Shown piece by piece: positions 15,694-24,838 of a stretch of 64,000 nt of DNA; the stretch's first letter is position 1; every line of letters starts with the position of its first letter. Position numbers and translations under genes: made by a program. The stretch comes from Nitrososphaerota archaeon (GTDB taxonomy: Archaea > Thermoproteota > Nitrososphaeria > Nitrososphaerales > Gagatemarchaeaceae), in assembly GCA_029785825.1 (NCBI GenBank), contig JAFLYY010000001.1, forward strand, positions 1 through 64,000. The letters are read 5' to 3'. The notes below the pieces were generated by a model. That model had not been told where the DNA came from. It made no database searches and saw only the letters and a program-made list of their open reading frames with translations.

Positions 15694-17433
15694 TTGAAGT
15701 TCTGTCCTTCATGCGGCTCAAGGGTCAAGGGGGCCCAAAGCTCCTGTCCTAAGTGCGGAGCCAGCCTGGGATCGAATGCCAAGACCCTCCTCGAGTCCTT
15801 CCCTTTCGCAACCCTCAGGCCTTCACAGAAAGGGGCCCTCGACGACGTCGAGGCGGCCCTGTCGGCGTCGAAGCGTTTCATCATACTGGAGGCGCCAGTA
15901 GGGTTCGGCAAGTCCGCCATCGCCGCGGCACTTTGTCGCCACCTGGGTTCAGCCTACCTGCTCACCTCCACCAAGCAGCTCCAGTCGCAGTACTCTGCCG
16001 ACTTCCGCTTCCCTCTGGTCACAGGCAAGTCCAATTTCACCTGCCTAGTCCCTACTTCCAGGGGGACGTTCCCGGCCTGCAGCAGAGGGAGGTGCGAAGC
16101 CGACTGGACACTCTCCGAGTGCCCGCACCACCTGACCTTCGAGGAATACGACGAGCACGTCAGGGGTGTCTGCCGCAGAGACGCCAAGTGCCGCCGCCTG
16201 AAGGGCGATAAGCTCTGTCCCTACTACGAACAGAAGTGGGAGGCGTTCAGGGACCCCGTGATGGTCGCCAACTATCCGTTCTTCCTTTCGGAGTTGAGCT
16301 ACACCGACGACGTCAGGCGGAGGAAGCTCCTCGTCTGCGACGAGGCCCACGACATCGAGAAGCAGATGGTCGGATTCGGGTCGTTCTCCCTCAGGTCGTC
16401 GACCCTGGGAATCTATTCAGGCGCGGAAGGTGCGCCGTCTATCCCGGACATGGGGGTGGAAAACGCAGGAGCCTGGAGCGAGCCCCTAGAAGATGCTAGG
16501 AGAATCCTAGAACGGTTCGTCGAGGAGAACTTCGACGACCCCGCCGTGCAGGACAAGGTGGCCTCCTGCAAGGACTCCCTCGAGGCCCTGAAAGGGTTCG
16601 CCGACGAGCTTAGCGAAGACCCTTCAAACTGGATAGTCAACGGCGTAAGGGTAACGGCGTCCCCCGATGGGCCCTCCGTGGAGGAGGTGGCCTTCCAACC
16701 CCTCGACGTGGCGGGGTACACCAGCAGGCTCTTCGACACGGCGGATACCGTTCTCCTGATGTCTGCCACCGTCTTCTCGAAGAACGTCTTCTGCAGAACC
16801 CTCGGCATCCCCGAGGAGGAGGCTGCGTTCATCAGAGTGCCCGACTCTTCCTTCCCGGTGGAGAACAGGCCGATCCACGCCGCGAACGTCGCCCAGCTCA
16901 GCAGGAGCACTATGGACGCCTCCATGGGAGCCATAACGAGGGCCGTGGACGAAGTGATGACCCGCCATGCGGGAGAGAGAGGGGTGATCCATACGACATC
17001 CTACGGCCAGGCGAGGTACATCATGGAGCACGTCTCGGAGTACAACAGAGGGAGACTGTCGAGCACGGAGAACGTAACGTCCAGATCAGACCTCATCAGA
17101 GCCCACAGCGGACGGGACGAGTCGGTCCTAATCTCGCCGAGCCTCTACCAGGGGGTCGACCTGAAGGACGACTTATCGAGGTTCCAAGTCCTGGTGAAGG
17201 TCCCCTATCCAGACCTTTCGGAGAGGAGGACGAGGGTCAAGCTGGAGAGAGACCCTGGTTGGTACGACTGGCAGACGGCGCTCAGGCTGGTGCAGACCTA
17301 TGGTAGGAGCGTCAGGGGCGAAACGGACCATGCCGTCACCTATGTACTGGACTCGAATTTCCCCAAGTTCGTGAAGAAGAACCAGGACCTGTTCCCCGGG
17401 TACTTCTTGGAAGCACTCGTCTTTCCACAGTAG
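15694..17433 (+). CDS. DinG/XPD-like superfamily 2 helicase with N-terminal zinc ribbon
   Basis: The 579-residue protein begins with a zinc ribbon CPSCG...CPKCG (about residues 4-23). The helicase core has motif I PVGFGKSA (about 64-71) and a DEAH box VCDEAHD. Between them lies a region with many cysteines (about 112-175, e.g. CSRGRC, CRRDAKCRRLKGDKLC) where XPD/DinG proteins hold a 4Fe-4S cluster. Motif VI is YGRSVRGETD near the C-terminus, with LMSATVF as motif III. XPD/DinG enzymes are 5'-3' DNA helicases in repair. The gene is convergent with, and overlaps by 98 nt, the Fe-S nuclease gene on the other strand, so the two may act on the same DNA structures. Confidence 0.9.
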   Translation: MKFCPSCGSRVKGAQSSCPKCGASLGSNAKTLLESFPFATLRPSQKGALDDVEAALSASKRFIILEAPVGFGKSAIAAALCRHLGSAYLLTSTKQLQSQYSADFRFPLVTGKSNFTCLVPTSRGTFPACSRGRCEADWTLSECPHHLTFEEYDEHVRGVCRRDAKCRRLKGDKLCPYYEQKWEAFRDPVMVANYPFFLSELSYTDDVRRRKLLVCDEAHDIEKQMVGFGSFSLRSSTLGIYSGAEGAPSIPDMGVENAGAWSEPLEDARRILERFVEENFDDPAVQDKVASCKDSLEALKGFADELSEDPSNWIVNGVRVTASPDGPSVEEVAFQPLDVAGYTSRLFDTADTVLLMSATVFSKNVFCRTLGIPEEEAAFIRVPDSSFPVENRPIHAANVAQLSRSTMDASMGAITRAVDEVMTRHAGERGVIHTTSYGQARYIMEHVSEYNRGRLSSTENVTSRSDLIRAHSGRDESVLISPSLYQGVDLKDDLSRFQVLVKVPYPDLSERRTRVKLERDPGWYDWQTALRLVQTYGRSVRGETDHAVTYVLDSNFPKFVKKNQDLFPGYFLEALVFPQ

Positions 17434-18199
17434 AGTTCGGACCGAACTTCACCAGGCTATACGGACAGATGGCGCTATACTCGCATATCTTGCATTTCCC
17501 TGGGCTGCTGCTCGGGACGGCTCCCCTCCTGCCGAGCCAGTATCCCTGGGCCCAGGCGACCGCCCGCTCAGCCTCAGCCGCGTCATGTGGGAAGACGAAG
17601 AACCTCATCCCAAACTTCGCTTCCAACTCCTTGGTTTCGCCGTTCATCAGAGAACGCGTTATCCTCGAGAGCATCTCTTCTTTCTGAGGCCGTTTGATGT
17701 CTTCCTGCCTCCAGCGCACAAGCGCCAGCTGCATCCTCGAGCAGTCAAATCCCATCTTCTCCATCAGCAGGCCGTAGACCCTTACCTGGACCAGCTGGTC
17801 GTCCCAGAGCTTAGTTGGGTCTCCTTTTGTCGTCTTCAGTTCGATTACCCACTTGGGAACGGACTTCTCGAACACCACCGCGTCCGGCATCCCCGCGACG
17901 TCAATGTCGAGTATCCTCCCATGAACTCCGAAGGAGGCCGTGAGGAGAGGGGCTTTCTCGACGCGTTCCACCAAATCTTTCAGCTCAACTTTCTCCATCG
18001 CCAGCACTTCTTCATGGAGGTTGGTCCCGGCCTCCTTGGCTTCGCTGGGGATATCGCCGTGGACATAGCTCTGTTCTACCTTGGCTTCACAGTAGTACTG
18101 CTGGGCTATGCTCGACACAGCCACGAAGCTCTGGTCGAACCTGTATGCCTTCCCGGCGGCAAGAGGCTCGGACATCGACTTCTTCCACTCCTCCACCAC
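17336..18199 (-). CDS. Cas4/RecB-type PD-(D/E)xK nuclease with Fe-S cysteines
   Basis: The 287-residue protein has the Cas4-like layout: an early cysteine in YYCEAKVEQ, the nuclease core GMPDAVVFEKS then WVIELKTTKGD (D, E-x-K), the QxxxY motif QVRVYGLL, and a C-terminal cysteine triplet CKICEYSAIC. The four cysteines would bind a 4Fe-4S cluster as in Cas4 and AddB. Such enzymes trim 5' or 3' single-stranded ends. No CRISPR array or other cas gene is nearby, so a repair role with the overlapping helicase is more likely. The start is uncertain: GTG at 18199 fits TATA-like TATGTTA (about 18234), while the ATG at 18175 is the alternative. The last about 35 residues lie in the overlap with the helicase. 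Confidence 0.85.
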   Translation of the reverse strand: MVEEWKKSMSEPLAAGKAYRFDQSFVAVSSIAQQYYCEAKVEQSYVHGDIPSEAKEAGTNLHEEVLAMEKVELKDLVERVEKAPLLTASFGVHGRILDIDVAGMPDAVVFEKSVPKWVIELKTTKGDPTKLWDDQLVQVRVYGLLMEKMGFDCSRMQLALVRWRQEDIKRPQKEEMLSRITRSLMNGETKELEAKFGMRFFVFPHDAAEAERAVAWAQGYWLGRRGAVPSSSPGKCKICEYSAICPYSLVKFGPNSTVERRVLPRSTRGTGPGSSSRTWGNSSPVHR

Positions 18200-18484
18200 G
18201 CGTCCTCCCCTCGAGGGAGCACATCCACCCGGTAACATACTTTGAGGATGTGTCGCCCGAATCCCTCCGTCATTCTAGACGCCGTCACGTCCTGACTCAC
18301 GTCGCGTCCTCGACGAGGTCAGCCAGTTGATAACACGCTGAAGTTCTCAGTCTTCGAACAGGCCCACTATCTTGTGAAATCATAGAGATGTACTGGTCGA
18401 TGGACGTGCCTCTACCCAGATGATGTAGATACCCGCCATGAGGGGAGTCAGGTCTTCCGTAGTATGGCCGCTTCGTCGCACCAG

Positions 18485-19078
18485 TTACTCTGGCCCGTCC
18501 GGCAATCGGAAGCCGTCAAGGTCATCGGGCTCGTCGATGTCGGTCACCACTCCGTCGTCTTCCACCGGAATCTCCAGCAGGAAGTCCCGGTTCCTCTCTA
18601 CTATGGCCTTCGCGCCGACGTCTCCGCGCACCTGCGACATCTTCGGGAAGAGTGCTCTATCGAAGAGCACAGGGTTCCCCCTCCTGCCATGATAGACCGG
18701 CGCCACGATCCGTTTCTCAGAAGACCGGTAACCGGCGATCAGGGCGTCGACGGTATCCGGGAGGACGGAGGGCTGGTCTGCCAGCACGATCAAGACAGCA
18801 TCGGCCGTCCCTGCCGCGGCTATGCCCGCCCGGAGCGAACTGCCCATTCCTTCGGCGTACCCTTCGTTGTGGATTACCTCTTCTTTACCGAACTTCACCG
18901 CAGCCCTCAACTCTTCCCAGTGCGCTCCCGTGACTACGACCACCCTGTCCACCTTCGTCTTCCGCAGCATGTCCAGGACCCTCTGGAGCATCGGGACGCC
19001 GCCGACGTTCAGGGTTTGCTTCGGCCTCCCCATCCTTCTGGACTCTCCCGCGGCCAGGACTATCGCAACGATCAGCAT
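18485..19078 (-). CDS. mocA: Molybdenum cofactor cytidylyltransferase-like (MocA) nucleotidyltransferase
   Basis: The 197-residue protein starts with the nucleotidyltransferase signature IVLAAGESRRMGRPKQTL. It continues with VVVTGAH, LADQPSVLPDTVDAL (metal-binding region) and RRGNPVLFDRALFP. MocA attaches CMP to molybdopterin for enzymes of the xanthine dehydrogenase / CO dehydrogenase family, and MobA makes the GMP form. The divergent xdhC and the following cox genes favour MocA. The ATG at 19078 is preferred over upstream in-frame starts because the AT-rich run at 19101-19110 lies about 28 nt away. Confidence 0.85.
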   Translation of the reverse strand: MLIVAIVLAAGESRRMGRPKQTLNVGGVPMLQRVLDMLRKTKVDRVVVVTGAHWEELRAAVKFGKEEVIHNEGYAEGMGSSLRAGIAAAGTADAVLIVLADQPSVLPDTVDALIAGYRSSEKRIVAPVYHGRRGNPVLFDRALFPKMSQVRGDVGAKAIVERNRDFLLEIPVEDDGVVTDIDEPDDLDGFRLPDGPE

Positions 19079-19100
19079 ACAGCCGCGATCGCTCGAACAA

Positions 19101-19110
19101 GAATTATTAA
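19101..19110. promoter_or_regulatory. Shared AT-rich promoter element between mocA and xdhC
   Basis: GAATTATTAA lies about 27 nt before the mocA ATG (minus strand) and about 32 nt before the xdhC TTG (plus strand). It reads as a TATA-like box in both directions, so one site may serve two divergent leaderless genes. Confidence 0.5.
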
Positions 19111-19139
19111 GCTGGAACGTCCTTCTCGCCACGGCGCTC

Positions 19140-19997
19140 TTGAAACAGGTAGATTTTGCCAAGGCGATGGGCGCCCTTGTGGGGCGAGGCGAACCCTTCG
19201 CCGTGGCCACGGTGGTCAAGACCGAGGGGGCATCGATTGGCAAACCCGGGTTCAAACTGATCATCTCCAGCACTGGCGAAGTTCTCTACGGCACCCTGGG
19301 GGGCGCATGCCCGGAGTCTGCGGTGGTCCCCTACGCCAAGAAGACCATCAGGACTGGGCTCCCGAAGACCATCAAAGTCTACCTCGAAAGCGTAGAGGAC
19401 TCTGTGGGTGCGGTCCTGAAGAGTCAAGGCGAGGACGAGGTCCACGTGGAGACCAACTGCGGAGGAAACATGGAACTTTACATCGAACCCTATCTGCCGA
19501 CGCAGAGGCTTGTCATCGTAGGCCAGGGGGGGAAGGACGACGTGGAAGATGCACTGGTCGGCCTGGGGAAGGTGCTGGACTTCGACGTCGTGGTGATAGA
19601 CCACAGCCCTGTCCTGACCGAGCAGCCTGACCAGGTAGTAAGAGACCTGGATGGATTCGCCTTTTCGGACTCGGACTCGGTAATCGTCCTCACCAAGGGG
19701 GCGAGGGATGTGGAGACTCTGGAGGCGTTGTCCAAATTCAAGCTCAGATACGTGGGGCTTATGGCAAGCGCGCAAAGGGCGAAGGACAACCTGGCCCAGC
19801 TGAAGAAGGACGGCGTCCCGGAGGCGTTTCTGTCGTCGCTGAGGACCCCCGTGGGGCTGGACATCGGAGCGATCACCCCCACTGAAATCGCACTAAGCAT
19901 AATCGCCGAAGTGGTTGCCGACAGATATGGAAAGATCGCGGTGAGGAAAATGCTCGGCAGAAGCGCCGGCTCCGTACGAATCGAGGAATCCGGTTGA
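19140..19997 (+). CDS. xdhC: XdhC/CoxI-family molybdoenzyme maturation protein
   Basis: The 285-residue protein has an N-terminal XdhC/CoxI domain (LVGRGEPFAVATVVKTEGAS, about 11-30; GGACPES near 55; TNCGGNMELYIEPYLP near 105). A Rossmann-like C-terminal domain follows (LVIVGQGGKDDV, near 120; VVVIDHSP; TPVGLDIGAITPTEIALSI). XdhC binds Mo-cofactor and promotes insertion of the sulfido ligand into Mo-hydroxylases. The TTG at 19140 is chosen by distance to the shared promoter. Neighbours mocA and coxGSML fit this role. Confidence 0.9.
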   Translation: MKQVDFAKAMGALVGRGEPFAVATVVKTEGASIGKPGFKLIISSTGEVLYGTLGGACPESAVVPYAKKTIRTGLPKTIKVYLESVEDSVGAVLKSQGEDEVHVETNCGGNMELYIEPYLPTQRLVIVGQGGKDDVEDALVGLGKVLDFDVVVIDHSPVLTEQPDQVVRDLDGFAFSDSDSVIVLTKGARDVETLEALSKFKLRYVGLMASAQRAKDNLAQLKKDGVPEAFLSSLRTPVGLDIGAITPTEIALSIIAEVVADRYGKIAVRKMLGRSAGSVRIEESG

Positions 19998-19998
19998 T

Positions 19999-20436
19999 TT
20001 AGGCCGAGGCCGCCTTCGCCAGGTTGTCGGCCACCTGCCTGATGTACTTTTCGGCTACCCCACCTATCAGCCTCGCCCCGACCCCGGCCATGGTCCCTCC
20101 AACCTGAGCCTCAGCGACCCACTTTGCGACGCACCCGTCCTGGGCATCTTCCATTTCCATCTTCATGCTGAGGTCTATCGTGCTCTGCATCCCTCTCCCC
20201 TTTCCCACGAGGGTCGCCCTCCTCCCCTCTTCTTTGTCCGCTATGGTGAAGGCGAAGTCGATCGTCCCGCGGATTGGCCCGATCCCGGTTTTCGCCTTGA
20301 CCATGAAGTGGTCGCCGTCGACGACCTTAGACTCGACGACATCTGGCACTATGGTGATGATGCTCGCCGGGTCGGTTATGAACGAGTAGACCTTCGCCCT
20401 GCCAGCGCTGAACTGCACTTTCCCTTCGTAGCGCAT
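19999..20436 (-). CDS. coxG: CoxG-like protein (CO dehydrogenase subunit G, SRPBCC fold)
   Basis: The 145-residue protein has the CoxG/SRPBCC pattern: YEGKVQFSAGRAKVYSFITDP at the N-terminus, TGIGPIRGTIDFAFTI mid-way, and GGTMAGVGARLIGG near the C-terminus. CoxG helps recruit or anchor the Cox complex to the membrane in bacteria. A GTG three nt upstream is an alternative start. The start codon overlaps the coxS stop codon, and the gene order M-S-G on the minus strand indicates one operon. Confidence 0.9.
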   Translation of the reverse strand: MRYEGKVQFSAGRAKVYSFITDPASIITIVPDVVESKVVDGDHFMVKAKTGIGPIRGTIDFAFTIADKEEGRRATLVGKGRGMQSTIDLSMKMEMEDAQDGCVAKWVAEAQVGGTMAGVGARLIGGVAEKYIRQVADNLAKAASA

Positions 20437-20975
20437 CACAGGCTCTCACCCGGAGGTCCCTGGATCTCTCCCTCCTTCCGTCGGGGCGCCGCAGCCCTGA
20501 ACGACGTCTTCCCTTCTCTGGTGAGCTTGGCGGCGTACCGGACAGACTCGACTATCTTGACGTACCCTGTGCATCTGCATAGGTTGCCCGTGAGCGCTTT
20601 CCTAATCTCCTCTTCGTCAGGGTCCGGGTTCTTCTGGATAAGGGCATAGGCAGACACGATCATCCCGGGCGTGCAGAAGCCGCACTGCAGACCATGTTTC
20701 TTCCAGAAAGCGTACTGCACCGGGCTCAGGCTGTTCACGTCCCCCAGCCCTTCTATTGTGGTGACCTTCCTTCCCGCGGCCTGGACAGCGAGCACTGTAC
20801 AGGACTTCACGGCCCTGCCGTCGAGTAGGACGGTGCACGCGCCGCAGTTCGAGGTGTCGCAGCCGACATGGGTGCCTGTGAGGCTGGCCTCCTCCCTGAT
20901 GAAATCGGAAAGCAGCGTAGTCGCCTCGACATCCGATTCCGTCCTAGTCCCGTTTACTTCCATCTGGACCTTCAT
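20436..20975 (-). CDS. coxS: Mo-hydroxylase small subunit, two 2Fe-2S clusters (CoxS type)
   Basis: The 179-residue protein carries the plant-type 2Fe-2S site [16 protein letters not shown] with a fourth Cys (AVKSC) in the N-terminal domain. The second cluster CGFCTPGM...CRCTGY lies in the helical C-terminal domain. It passes electrons from the Mo site to FAD. The ATG at 20975 overlaps the end of coxM by 4 nt. A roughly 20-residue C-terminal extension ([11 protein letters not shown]) follows the normal end. Confidence 0.93.
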   Translation of the reverse strand: MKVQMEVNGTRTESDVEATTLLSDFIREEASLTGTHVGCDTSNCGACTVLLDGRAVKSCTVLAVQAAGRKVTTIEGLGDVNSLSPVQYAFWKKHGLQCGFCTPGMIVSAYALIQKNPDPDEEEIRKALTGNLCRCTGYVKIVESVRYAAKLTREGKTSFRAAAPRRKEGEIQGPPGESL

Positions 20976-21841
20976 CTCTGCCCTCCCGCCCTCTTGAGGG
21001 CACTCTCGAGCGCTCTCCTCGCGGCCACCTTCACCATCTCCTGTTTGTACTCCGCCGTCCCTCTGAGATCGGACACTGGCCTGGCCTCCGCAGCCGCCAG
21101 CTCCGCTGCCCTGGAGAAGGCACCCGTTCCTGGTCTGCTCCCCTGCACCGCTTCCTCTGCCTTCTTCGGATGTAAAACCGTCGGCCCGACCCCGGTAAGG
21201 CCTACGCCGCACTCGCCGACGGTGCCGTCACGAACCCAGACCCTGGCCGCCACCCCGACTATGGCGAAGTCGGTGGCTTGCAGCTGCAGTTTGATGTAGG
21301 CGCTCCCCCTGCACCTCTCCGCGTCGAATCTGATCTCCTTCAGGACCTCTCCCCTCCCCGCGGCAGTAGTGAACGTGTCTAGGAAGAACTGCTGCGCCCT
21401 CACCCTCCTTTCGCCCTGCCTGCCTACCAGGACCATCTCGGCACTCGAAGCCACGACGACGGCTGGGACGTCGTTAGCAGGGTCCGCATGACAGACATTC
21501 CCCCCGATGGTCCCCATATTGCGGACCAGGGGGTCGGCGATGCTCCCAGCGCAGTCTATGAGCGCCGGACACGCCTGCTCCACCGCCCTGGATCCCTCAA
21601 CGTCGGCCATTTTGGCGAGCCCTCCTATGACTAGGACTCCGTCCTCTTTCCTGATATGGTCCAGCCCCCTCACACGCCCCAGATCGATCACATGACCCGA
21701 CGAGAAGAGCCCCAGCTTCATCAGCGGGATTATGCTCTGCCCTCCTGCGAGGAACTTGGAGTCTTCTCCATACTTTTCAGCGAGGTCGATGGCTTCTTCG
21801 AGGGTCTCAGGCGCGTGGTACTCGAAGGGGTGGAGAATCAA
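20972..21841 (-). CDS. coxM: Mo-hydroxylase medium subunit, FAD-binding (CoxM type)
   Basis: The 289-residue protein has FAD-binding signatures [13 protein letters not shown] (about 31-43) and [16 protein letters not shown] (about 108-123) of the CoxM/XdhB family. The frame is open further upstream, but the TTG at 21841 gives the family-typical start ([10 protein letters not shown]). It lies 33-42 nt from the AT-rich run at 21874-21883, which probably also serves coxL on the other strand. Confidence 0.93.
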   Translation of the reverse strand: MILHPFEYHAPETLEEAIDLAEKYGEDSKFLAGGQSIIPLMKLGLFSSGHVIDLGRVRGLDHIRKEDGVLVIGGLAKMADVEGSRAVEQACPALIDCAGSIADPLVRNMGTIGGNVCHADPANDVPAVVVASSAEMVLVGRQGERRVRAQQFFLDTFTTAAGRGEVLKEIRFDAERCRGSAYIKLQLQATDFAIVGVAARVWVRDGTVGECGVGLTGVGPTVLHPKKAEEAVQGSRPGTGAFSRAAELAAAEARPVSDLRGTAEYKQEMVKVAARRALESALKRAGGQR

Positions 21842-21873
21842 AGGCCGCCACAGGGTGGGGCGAGACTCCAAGC

Positions 21874-21883
21874 AATAATATTT
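21874..21883. promoter_or_regulatory. Shared promoter region of coxMSG and coxL
   Basis: AATAATATTTA is a two-way TATA-like element. The coxL TTG is about 30 nt to the right and the coxM TTG about 35 nt to the left. The subunits of one enzyme are therefore encoded divergently from one site. Confidence 0.55.
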
Positions 21884-21910
21884 ACTTAGAGTGGTTCCGC
21901 ACCGATCCCG

Positions 21911-24319
21911 TTGGCCTCCACGGTGCAGAGCCTGGCGAGGAAGGATGAGGGAGTGCTGGGAAAGCCGATGACGAGGATGGAGGACCCGAAGTTCATCACC
22001 GGGACCGGGAAGTTCATCGACGACATCAGACTCCCTGGCATGCTCCGCGCGGCCTTCGTGCGGACGACGTACGCCCACGCCAGAATACTGCAGATCGACA
22101 TCTCGAAGGCCATCGAGTGCAAGGGGGTGAGGCTCGTCCTCACCGCGGCTGAAATCGCCAACGACATCGCTGAAGTCCCTTCGGTCGGACGGTCCAAGGC
22201 GGCGAAAGCGACCCACCGCCGGGTCCTGGCCTCGGAGGAGGTGAACTTCGTCGGCGAGCCCGTCGCCTTGGTGGTGGCGGACGACGAAAGGTCCGCCAGG
22301 GAAGGGGCAGAGCTGATTGAGGTGGAGTACGACCAGCTCCCGCCAGTCATAGATCCCGAGAAGGCACTGGAGAAGGGGTCGCCCAAGGTCCACTCCTATC
22401 TCAAGGACAACGTGGGTTACCACTTCGAGAAGAGCTTCGGGGACCTCAGGAGAGCGTTCGCCGTGGCCGAGCACATCGTGAGGGTCGACCTCGAGTTTCC
22501 GAGGCTCAACGCGGTCCCGCTCGAGCCAAGGGACATCATCGCGTCATATGACGGGGATGGAATCCTGACCGCCTGGGTCGCCAGCCAGTCTCCCCACGAG
22601 ATGAGAAGCGACCTGGCGTCGATTCTGGGCATGCCCAAGCCGAAGGTGAGGGTGATCGTTTCCGACATGGGGGGCGGGTTCGGCCAGAAGGGGTTCTACC
22701 CAGAGTATGCGTCGGTCTGCTACGCCGCGATGAAGCTCAGAAGGCCAGTGAAGTGGGTCGAGTCGAGGGCGGAGAACTTCCTCGCAGCGTCTCAGGGGAG
22801 GGGGCAGACGCAGCATGTGGAAGCGGCCGTTACCAAGGACGGCAGGATACTCGGGCTGAAGGTCAAGGTGATCTGCGACGGCGGCGCCTACAGCGACTGG
22901 TCCATTTCGATGCCCGAGACGACCGTCCAGATGTCCACCGGAACCTATGACATCGGGGCGTTCAGTGGCGAGGCGTTCACAGCGTTCACAAACAAGTCCC
23001 CCATAGGCGCCTACAGGGGGGCGTCAAGACCGGAGGCAGCCTATCTCATCGAGAGGACCATCAACGTCATAGCGAAGGAACTGAAGCTAGACCCGGTGAA
23101 GGTCAGGCTGAAGAATTACGTGCCGAGGACGAAGTTCCCCTATCACTCGGCTGGTGGGCTCACCTACGACAGTGGAGACTACGAAGGGAACATGAGGGCG
23201 GCCCTGAAGCTGGCGAAGTACGGCGACATGCTCCGCTATCAGAGGACCGCGAGGGCCAGAGGCGAACTCGTGGGCGTGGCCGCGATAACCTACGTGGAGG
23301 TCTGTGGTTTCGGGTCAGGATACCCCCAGACGGCAACTGTCACAGTAACGGACCAAGGGGAGGTCATCGTCACCAGCGGCACCACCCCCCACGGCCAGGG
23401 TCACTGGACCCCATTCGCGCAGATAGTAGCTGACGAGCTGGGGGTGGAGCCACAGGAGGTCCAGTTCCGGTCAGGAGACACCAACTCATTGCCGTGGTCT
23501 ACCGTCACGGCCGGGAGCAGGTCGGCAGTGGTCGGAGGGTCCGCCGTGCTGTTAGCGACCCGCAGGGTGAAAGAGAAGATGGCGAAGATTGCGGCGAAGA
23601 TGCTTGGGACAGGGACGCGGAGGCTGACGTTCTCGAAGGGTAAGATATACGCAGAGGGATCGGGGAAGAAGGCGTCGTTCAAAGAGGTCGCTTCGACCGC
23701 CTATCAGCCCACGGAACTGCCCGAAGGAATGGAAGCCTCGCTGTACGAATACTGCGCCTTCGCGCCGCCGGGGAACACCTTCCCGTTCGGCACCCATCTG
23801 GCTATGGTGGAAGTGGACAAGGAAACGGGGAAGGTGAAGGTCATCAAGTACGTGGCGGTGGACGACGTCGGGACGGTCCTAAACCCTCTCATAGTGGACG
23901 GACAGGTCCAGGGAGGGATTCTGCAGGGGATATCTCAGGCCCTGCTGGAAGGGATAGTCTACGATGATAACGGCCAACTCGTGACTTCCACCCTTTCCGA
24001 CTACCACATCCCTGTGTCCGACACCGCCCCGTCCATGGAATGCTACAGGACGGAGACCCCCTCCCCGCTCAACCCCCTTGGAGCCAAAGGGGTCGGAGAA
24101 GCGGGCACCATAGCGGCCACCCCCGTCATAGCTAACGCAGTAGAGGATGCCCTCTCGCCATTCGAGGCTACCGTGGAGAAGCTCCCGTTGACCCCTTCCT
24201 ACATCTGGTCCCTCATGAAGGCAGGGAGAAACAGAACCTCGGTGCCATCAGGTCATCGGAAAGCAGGACGTCTCACCCGAAGAAGCAGGCAGTCCCGTCT
24301 CAAACGCGGGCTTCCGTGA
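21911..24319 (+). CDS. Molybdenum hydroxylase large subunit (CoxL-like, form-II-type loop)
   Basis: The 802-residue protein spans the full molybdopterin-binding large subunit: GGGFGQKG (about 254-261), the active-site loop AYRGASR (367-373), TTPHGQGHWTPFAQIVAD, and the C-terminal GAKGVGEAG with the base Glu at about 730. True form-I CO dehydrogenases carry AYRCSFR, and form-II proteins AYRGAGR. Here Gly sits where the Cu-linked Cys would be, with Ser for the second Gly. It is thus a form-II-like enzyme of uncertain substrate (CO, aldehyde, purine or aromatic). The TTG start fits the promoter at 21874-21883. The 3' end overlaps the convergent MOSC gene by 20 nt, and the last about 30 residues are a basic tail. 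Confidence 0.9.
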   Translation: MASTVQSLARKDEGVLGKPMTRMEDPKFITGTGKFIDDIRLPGMLRAAFVRTTYAHARILQIDISKAIECKGVRLVLTAAEIANDIAEVPSVGRSKAAKATHRRVLASEEVNFVGEPVALVVADDERSAREGAELIEVEYDQLPPVIDPEKALEKGSPKVHSYLKDNVGYHFEKSFGDLRRAFAVAEHIVRVDLEFPRLNAVPLEPRDIIASYDGDGILTAWVASQSPHEMRSDLASILGMPKPKVRVIVSDMGGGFGQKGFYPEYASVCYAAMKLRRPVKWVESRAENFLAASQGRGQTQHVEAAVTKDGRILGLKVKVICDGGAYSDWSISMPETTVQMSTGTYDIGAFSGEAFTAFTNKSPIGAYRGASRPEAAYLIERTINVIAKELKLDPVKVRLKNYVPRTKFPYHSAGGLTYDSGDYEGNMRAALKLAKYGDMLRYQRTARARGELVGVAAITYVEVCGFGSGYPQTATVTVTDQGEVIVTSGTTPHGQGHWTPFAQIVADELGVEPQEVQFRSGDTNSLPWSTVTAGSRSAVVGGSAVLLATRRVKEKMAKIAAKMLGTGTRRLTFSKGKIYAEGSGKKASFKEVASTAYQPTELPEGMEASLYEYCAFAPPGNTFPFGTHLAMVEVDKETGKVKVIKYVAVDDVGTVLNPLIVDGQVQGGILQGISQALLEGIVYDDNGQLVTSTLSDYHIPVSDTAPSMECYRTETPSPLNPLGAKGVGEAGTIAATPVIANAVEDALSPFEATVEKLPLTPSYIWSLMKAGRNRTSVPSGHRKAGRLTRRSRQSRLKRGLP

Positions 24320-24785
24320 TGGGGTCTCCTGCCTTCACCCATCCTTCTTTGACGACCCTGGCGTACCATCCGCGCCGGCCCAGCATAGTCTTCAGGAACG
24401 CCTGTCCTCTCGACCTCACATATGGAAGGAGGAACAGGTTGTCGCAGGGCTCACAGGCCCTTGAAATCTGGAGCCGGGCCTCCCCCGCCGTGAACGCCTT
24501 TCCGACGCTAAACGAGGAGTAGGGAATCCCACTGGTGGTGAGGTTCTCGCCCAAGTCTCCTGGCTTCACCGGCCATCCTTCGGCATTGAGCTCCTCGACC
24601 GTCTCGATCGGCATTATCAGGACGGCCGAGTCCGGGTCGTCCTCGATTTCTTCATGCCTGTAGACGTTGTAGTCCCCCACAAGGCCCCCCAGACCAACGA
24701 AGGCCGAGTCCACGGACTTCTTCGGGAGTCCCCTTTCGCCAGGGGTACGGACCTTTACACTGATCTGGCGGACTGTGCCGGCCAC
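24300..24785 (-). CDS. MOSC domain protein
   Basis: The 161-residue protein fits a stand-alone MOSC domain: GLGGLVGDYNVYRHEE (about 31-46), MPIETVEELNAEG, PGDLGENLTTSGI (about 75-87), and the cysteine pair CEPC near 111. MOSC domains occur in Mo-cofactor sulfurases and in YiiM/MARC proteins that bind Mo-cofactor. A role in sulfido-ligand or Mo handling for the adjacent Cox-like enzyme is likely from context. It is convergent with the large-subunit gene (20-nt overlap). Confidence 0.88.
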   Translation of the reverse strand: MAGTVRQISVKVRTPGERGLPKKSVDSAFVGLGGLVGDYNVYRHEEIEDDPDSAVLIMPIETVEELNAEGWPVKPGDLGENLTTSGIPYSSFSVGKAFTAGEARLQISRACEPCDNLFLLPYVRSRGQAFLKTMLGRRGWYARVVKEGWVKAGDPITEARV

Positions 24786-24838
24786 GCAAAGGACCGTTGT
24801 CGGTCCCCTAGTTTAGTCTTGGGCACCGGCCCATCCTT

